Assembly (NCBI GenBank): GCA_014529385.2
Contig: CM043953.1
Location: 111,474,049-111,538,048, forward strand
Source: Adiantum capillus-veneris
Taxonomy: Eukaryota > Streptophyta > Polypodiopsida > Polypodiales > Pteridaceae
DNA: 64,000 bases
Direction of reading: 5' to 3'
Of this stretch, positions 61,676 to 64,000 are shown piece by piece. The notes beneath the pieces are model-generated. The model saw only the letters and a list, made by a program, of their open reading frames with translations. It was not told where the DNA came from and did not search any database. The position numbers and the translations under genes are program-made. Position 1 is the stretch's first letter, and each line of letters opens with the position of its first letter.

Positions 61676-62352
61676 AAACCCTATCAACCAGCAGATCATT
61701 GGCAAGATCTTAGAAAGTAGGATGACAGTCTTTCTTGTATGAGGACTTCCATATGAAGAGATGATGCAGTCGGCATTGTGCGAGAAGTATAATCTGTCAA
61801 GCCTAGAAGCCGATTGGGTTGACTGAAGACAATGATATAGGTGAACCTTGCAACATCTCTCCAAGGATCAATCTTCTAGGCATCAAAACGTGCCCATTTC
61901 TCCTCCAAAGTTGACTATTTCATAAGCTTACCCCTTGAGAGGATGTTTGAAGGACCGCTCCGGTCTTGCCTTAAGCACACCATGTTAAAGTCCCCCACTA
62001 AGTAGAATTCCCCCTCCATTTGCAATTGAGAGAGGTCATTTCCTCTACCGTTGGATTGTTGGGTGCATACCCAGTGTCCTCTTGAACAATGCTAGTAAAT
62101 AATTTTTGGCTTGAGATCTTTATGAACTCCTATTAGATACCCATTGGATCCATTTTTAGTAGTACCATAGAAAAATTGGATGTCCCTAACATTTTGCTTT
62201 CTTAGAGAGGTTACATCAAGTTGGTGCTCCTAGAAACACTAGCATGACACCCTCTTCTCCTCTTCATCACTTGCCAAAGTTGATCTTGTTTCTCCCTTGT
62301 CCATAAACCTTTTACATTCCAAGAGATCACTTGGAGAATAGAGTTCATGGGG
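61676..62352 (-). pseudogene. LINE (L1-like) endonuclease fragment
   Basis: Minus strand: MNSILQVISWNVKGLWTREK (about 62350-62290) is the start of an apurinic/apyrimidinic-type endonuclease. YLVGDFNMVCLRQDRSG (about 62010-61965) holds the G-D-F-N box, and SASRLDRLYFS (about 61815) corresponds to the S-x-I-D-R box. The first metal-binding E box is degraded. Stops and frameshifts are present. RT is not found further left, so only the 5' part of ORF2 survives. It nicks target DNA in an active LINE. Orientation is opposite to the RT fragment at 53.3-55.8 kb, so they are separate copies. Confidence 0.75.
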
Positions 62353-63932
62353 AAAGGAGGACAAATTCCTTAACCAAAAATCCACTCTAGCTCCTAGCCT
62401 CCCTCGCTTCTCTTGCTATTGGGGGAGACTCTCGACTGTTTGGGGGTATCACATCTTGCAGCATCTCAAAAACACTATGGAGGGGATAGGGGATTTCCCC
62501 TTGTCTCTCCTTGATAAATTGTTAAGGATTGACTTTTATTTTCTCAAGGTTTCTTACAAATTATTCAGTGTTTTAAAGCTATACAAGAGAAGGGAAACTA
62601 TTGCTCAATCATTCCTCTTTTATGATAGTATAGTACGACGAATTAAATATCTTTTGTTTAGAATACGTTGAATCAAAGTAGACTTGTTGATTCTTGCGAA
62701 AGCATGTTTAGTTGTAGAAAGTGTTCTTAAGTGCTTGTCATAAAATTGACTTGGTGCTAGGTTTTTTTTAAACCTAAGAAATGCCTAGATAAGTAGTCCT
62801 TAGTAAAGGGTTGGATTTTGGGTGCATCTCTCAACCATTGGATAAAGCTTGCGGATTAGTGCGACATGGCAAGCTAATGATAAAAGACTTTTTTAAAAAT
62901 TATTTCTTTTAGGCTCTTGTGAGAGACTGTTGACATTTCTTTAACTTTCTCTTTAAAGATGGACATTGAGTATTGTGACAAACATTATTTTTTATGCTGT
63001 TGAAATATATTGTAACCTAAATAGTTCTTACATCTTTTTCAAAAAAACATAATATTTTATTGTGATACGCAATGTTTTAAAATACTAATGTCACTTTATA
63101 TTTTTCTCTCACACAAAGAAGCCTCTTATATGAAACTTTTCTCCATAGCCTTATGTAGGCCATAGTGAATTTTTACCTTGTTTTCCGAGGATCAAAATAA
63201 AACTCAAGGCGTTATATGTGTACTTACATTTATATAGGTAAGGGGAGAAGAATAAGATAAATGGAATACTCTTTGTAAGATTTTAAAAATATTGACTAAA
63301 TGAGTCTTTCTTCAAAACCACTTATAGTTCTGCCCATAGAGAGGGGTGATGTCCTTTTTAGGAAAATTAAATACAAATAATGACCTACGGTTTTGTAATC
63401 TATACTCTTTATAATGCAGCTTAAATTTTCAAAGAAGGAGAGGTGTCCACGTGTCACTCCTTGGTTCATTTTAAAAAACACCTTACAAAATATCTCATCT
63501 AAAATGCAAAAGTGAATGGTAAGATTGTAAGAAATGCCAACCTTTGCATAATGTAAGAACTGACAAGCCTTTTCAAATGTAAAGTCAAAAGACTTTCTAT
63601 TCTACATAAAATAAATGTTAAATTTTGATTGCACATAACAAAATGGAGATAACTTTAGCCGAGGTTTTGTTTCTTAATGCGAATTTACTTTTTGAAGATA
63701 TAACAAAAAAGAAAGAATTTTAGTGATTTTTTTTTAGTAAAAATGTAATTTTTGAAGATATATTTGGTTTTTTTTAATGGCATTTTTTCAAGACCAATAT
63801 TGATATGTTTTAGAAAATTTTGGAAGTATGTATTTCTTTAAAGAGCTTAAGAAAAAGACAAAAGCTTGCCTATCATCGACTTGGGACTATCTTGCTTTGA
63901 GAACACACACACACACACATAAGCAATGCGGT

Positions 63933-63935
<3 letters not shown>
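62353..63935. other. AT-rich unassigned end of the window
   Basis: No gene, LTR border or RNA gene recognised; a 71-residue plus-strand frame (62456-62671) has no domain. Confidence 0.5.

Positions 63936-63976
<41 letters not shown>
63936..63976. repeat. (TC)n microsatellite
   Basis: Uninterrupted TC run, preceded by a short AC run at about 63904-63919. Confidence 0.95.
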
Positions 63977-63979
<3 letters not shown>

Positions 63980-64000
63980 CATGGTCAATAATGTGGATAA

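Overview
This window looks like intergenic DNA from the nuclear genome of a land plant with a large, repeat-rich genome. No clear single-copy host gene, rRNA or tRNA gene was found. Almost every recognisable reading frame is a decayed piece of a retroelement: Ty3/gypsy (including a copy with a second, archaeal-type RNase H, typical of the plant Tat lineage), Ty1/copia, L1-like LINE, and several LTR elements that lack reverse transcriptase. Primer-binding sites resembling the complements of initiator tRNA-Met and tRNA-Asp, and repeated TG...CA termini, support the plant assignment. The sequence does not let me decide between gymnosperm, fern, lycophyte or angiosperm.

Layout. 1-4.7 kb: 3' half of a Tat-lineage gypsy element (RT end, RNase H, second RNase H, integrase, polypurine tract, LTR). 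About 6.0-20.4 kb: a minus-strand gypsy element, here called E, broken up by a gag-only long-LTR element F (9.0-14.6 kb) and a solo LTR of the same family (15.0-17.0 kb). 20.4-23.1 kb: a minus-strand copia element cut in its integrase by E. 24.3-44.4 kb: a three-level nest. Element D (minus, target duplication AGCTT) holds element A (plus, short LTRs, mostly non-coding), and element B (plus, target duplication CTTTC, almost identical LTRs) sits inside A's 3' LTR. 44.4-52.2 kb: unassigned DNA, a decayed multi-part gene-like stretch of unknown family (48.2-50.5 kb), a run of 43 G and GA-rich low-complexity DNA with a perfect hairpin. 52.2-53.3 kb: another LTR plus leader of the B/D family. 53.3-55.8 kb: an L1-like LINE RT fragment, followed by a minus-strand gypsy LTR. 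56.3-64 kb: mostly non-coding DNA with unusual repeats, long microsatellites and a minus-strand LINE endonuclease fragment.

The most interesting system is the B/D family. Two separate copies share LTR ends, a tRNA-Asp-like primer site, the protein start MHLRSGRVLE, a C-terminal region with four W-[VI/G]-P-K motifs and a long 3' non-coding region with an internal polypurine tract. Both lack RT, RNase H and integrase, yet their gag/protease centres differ. B inserted recently (about four substitutions between its LTRs by eye) although its single long frame holds three stop codons. This points to a non-autonomous family mobilised in trans. F/E shows a similar pairing: F carries only gag-like sequence, while E, which shares its LTR ends, carries gag, protease, RT and an integrase end. 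Names A to G are labels used only here.
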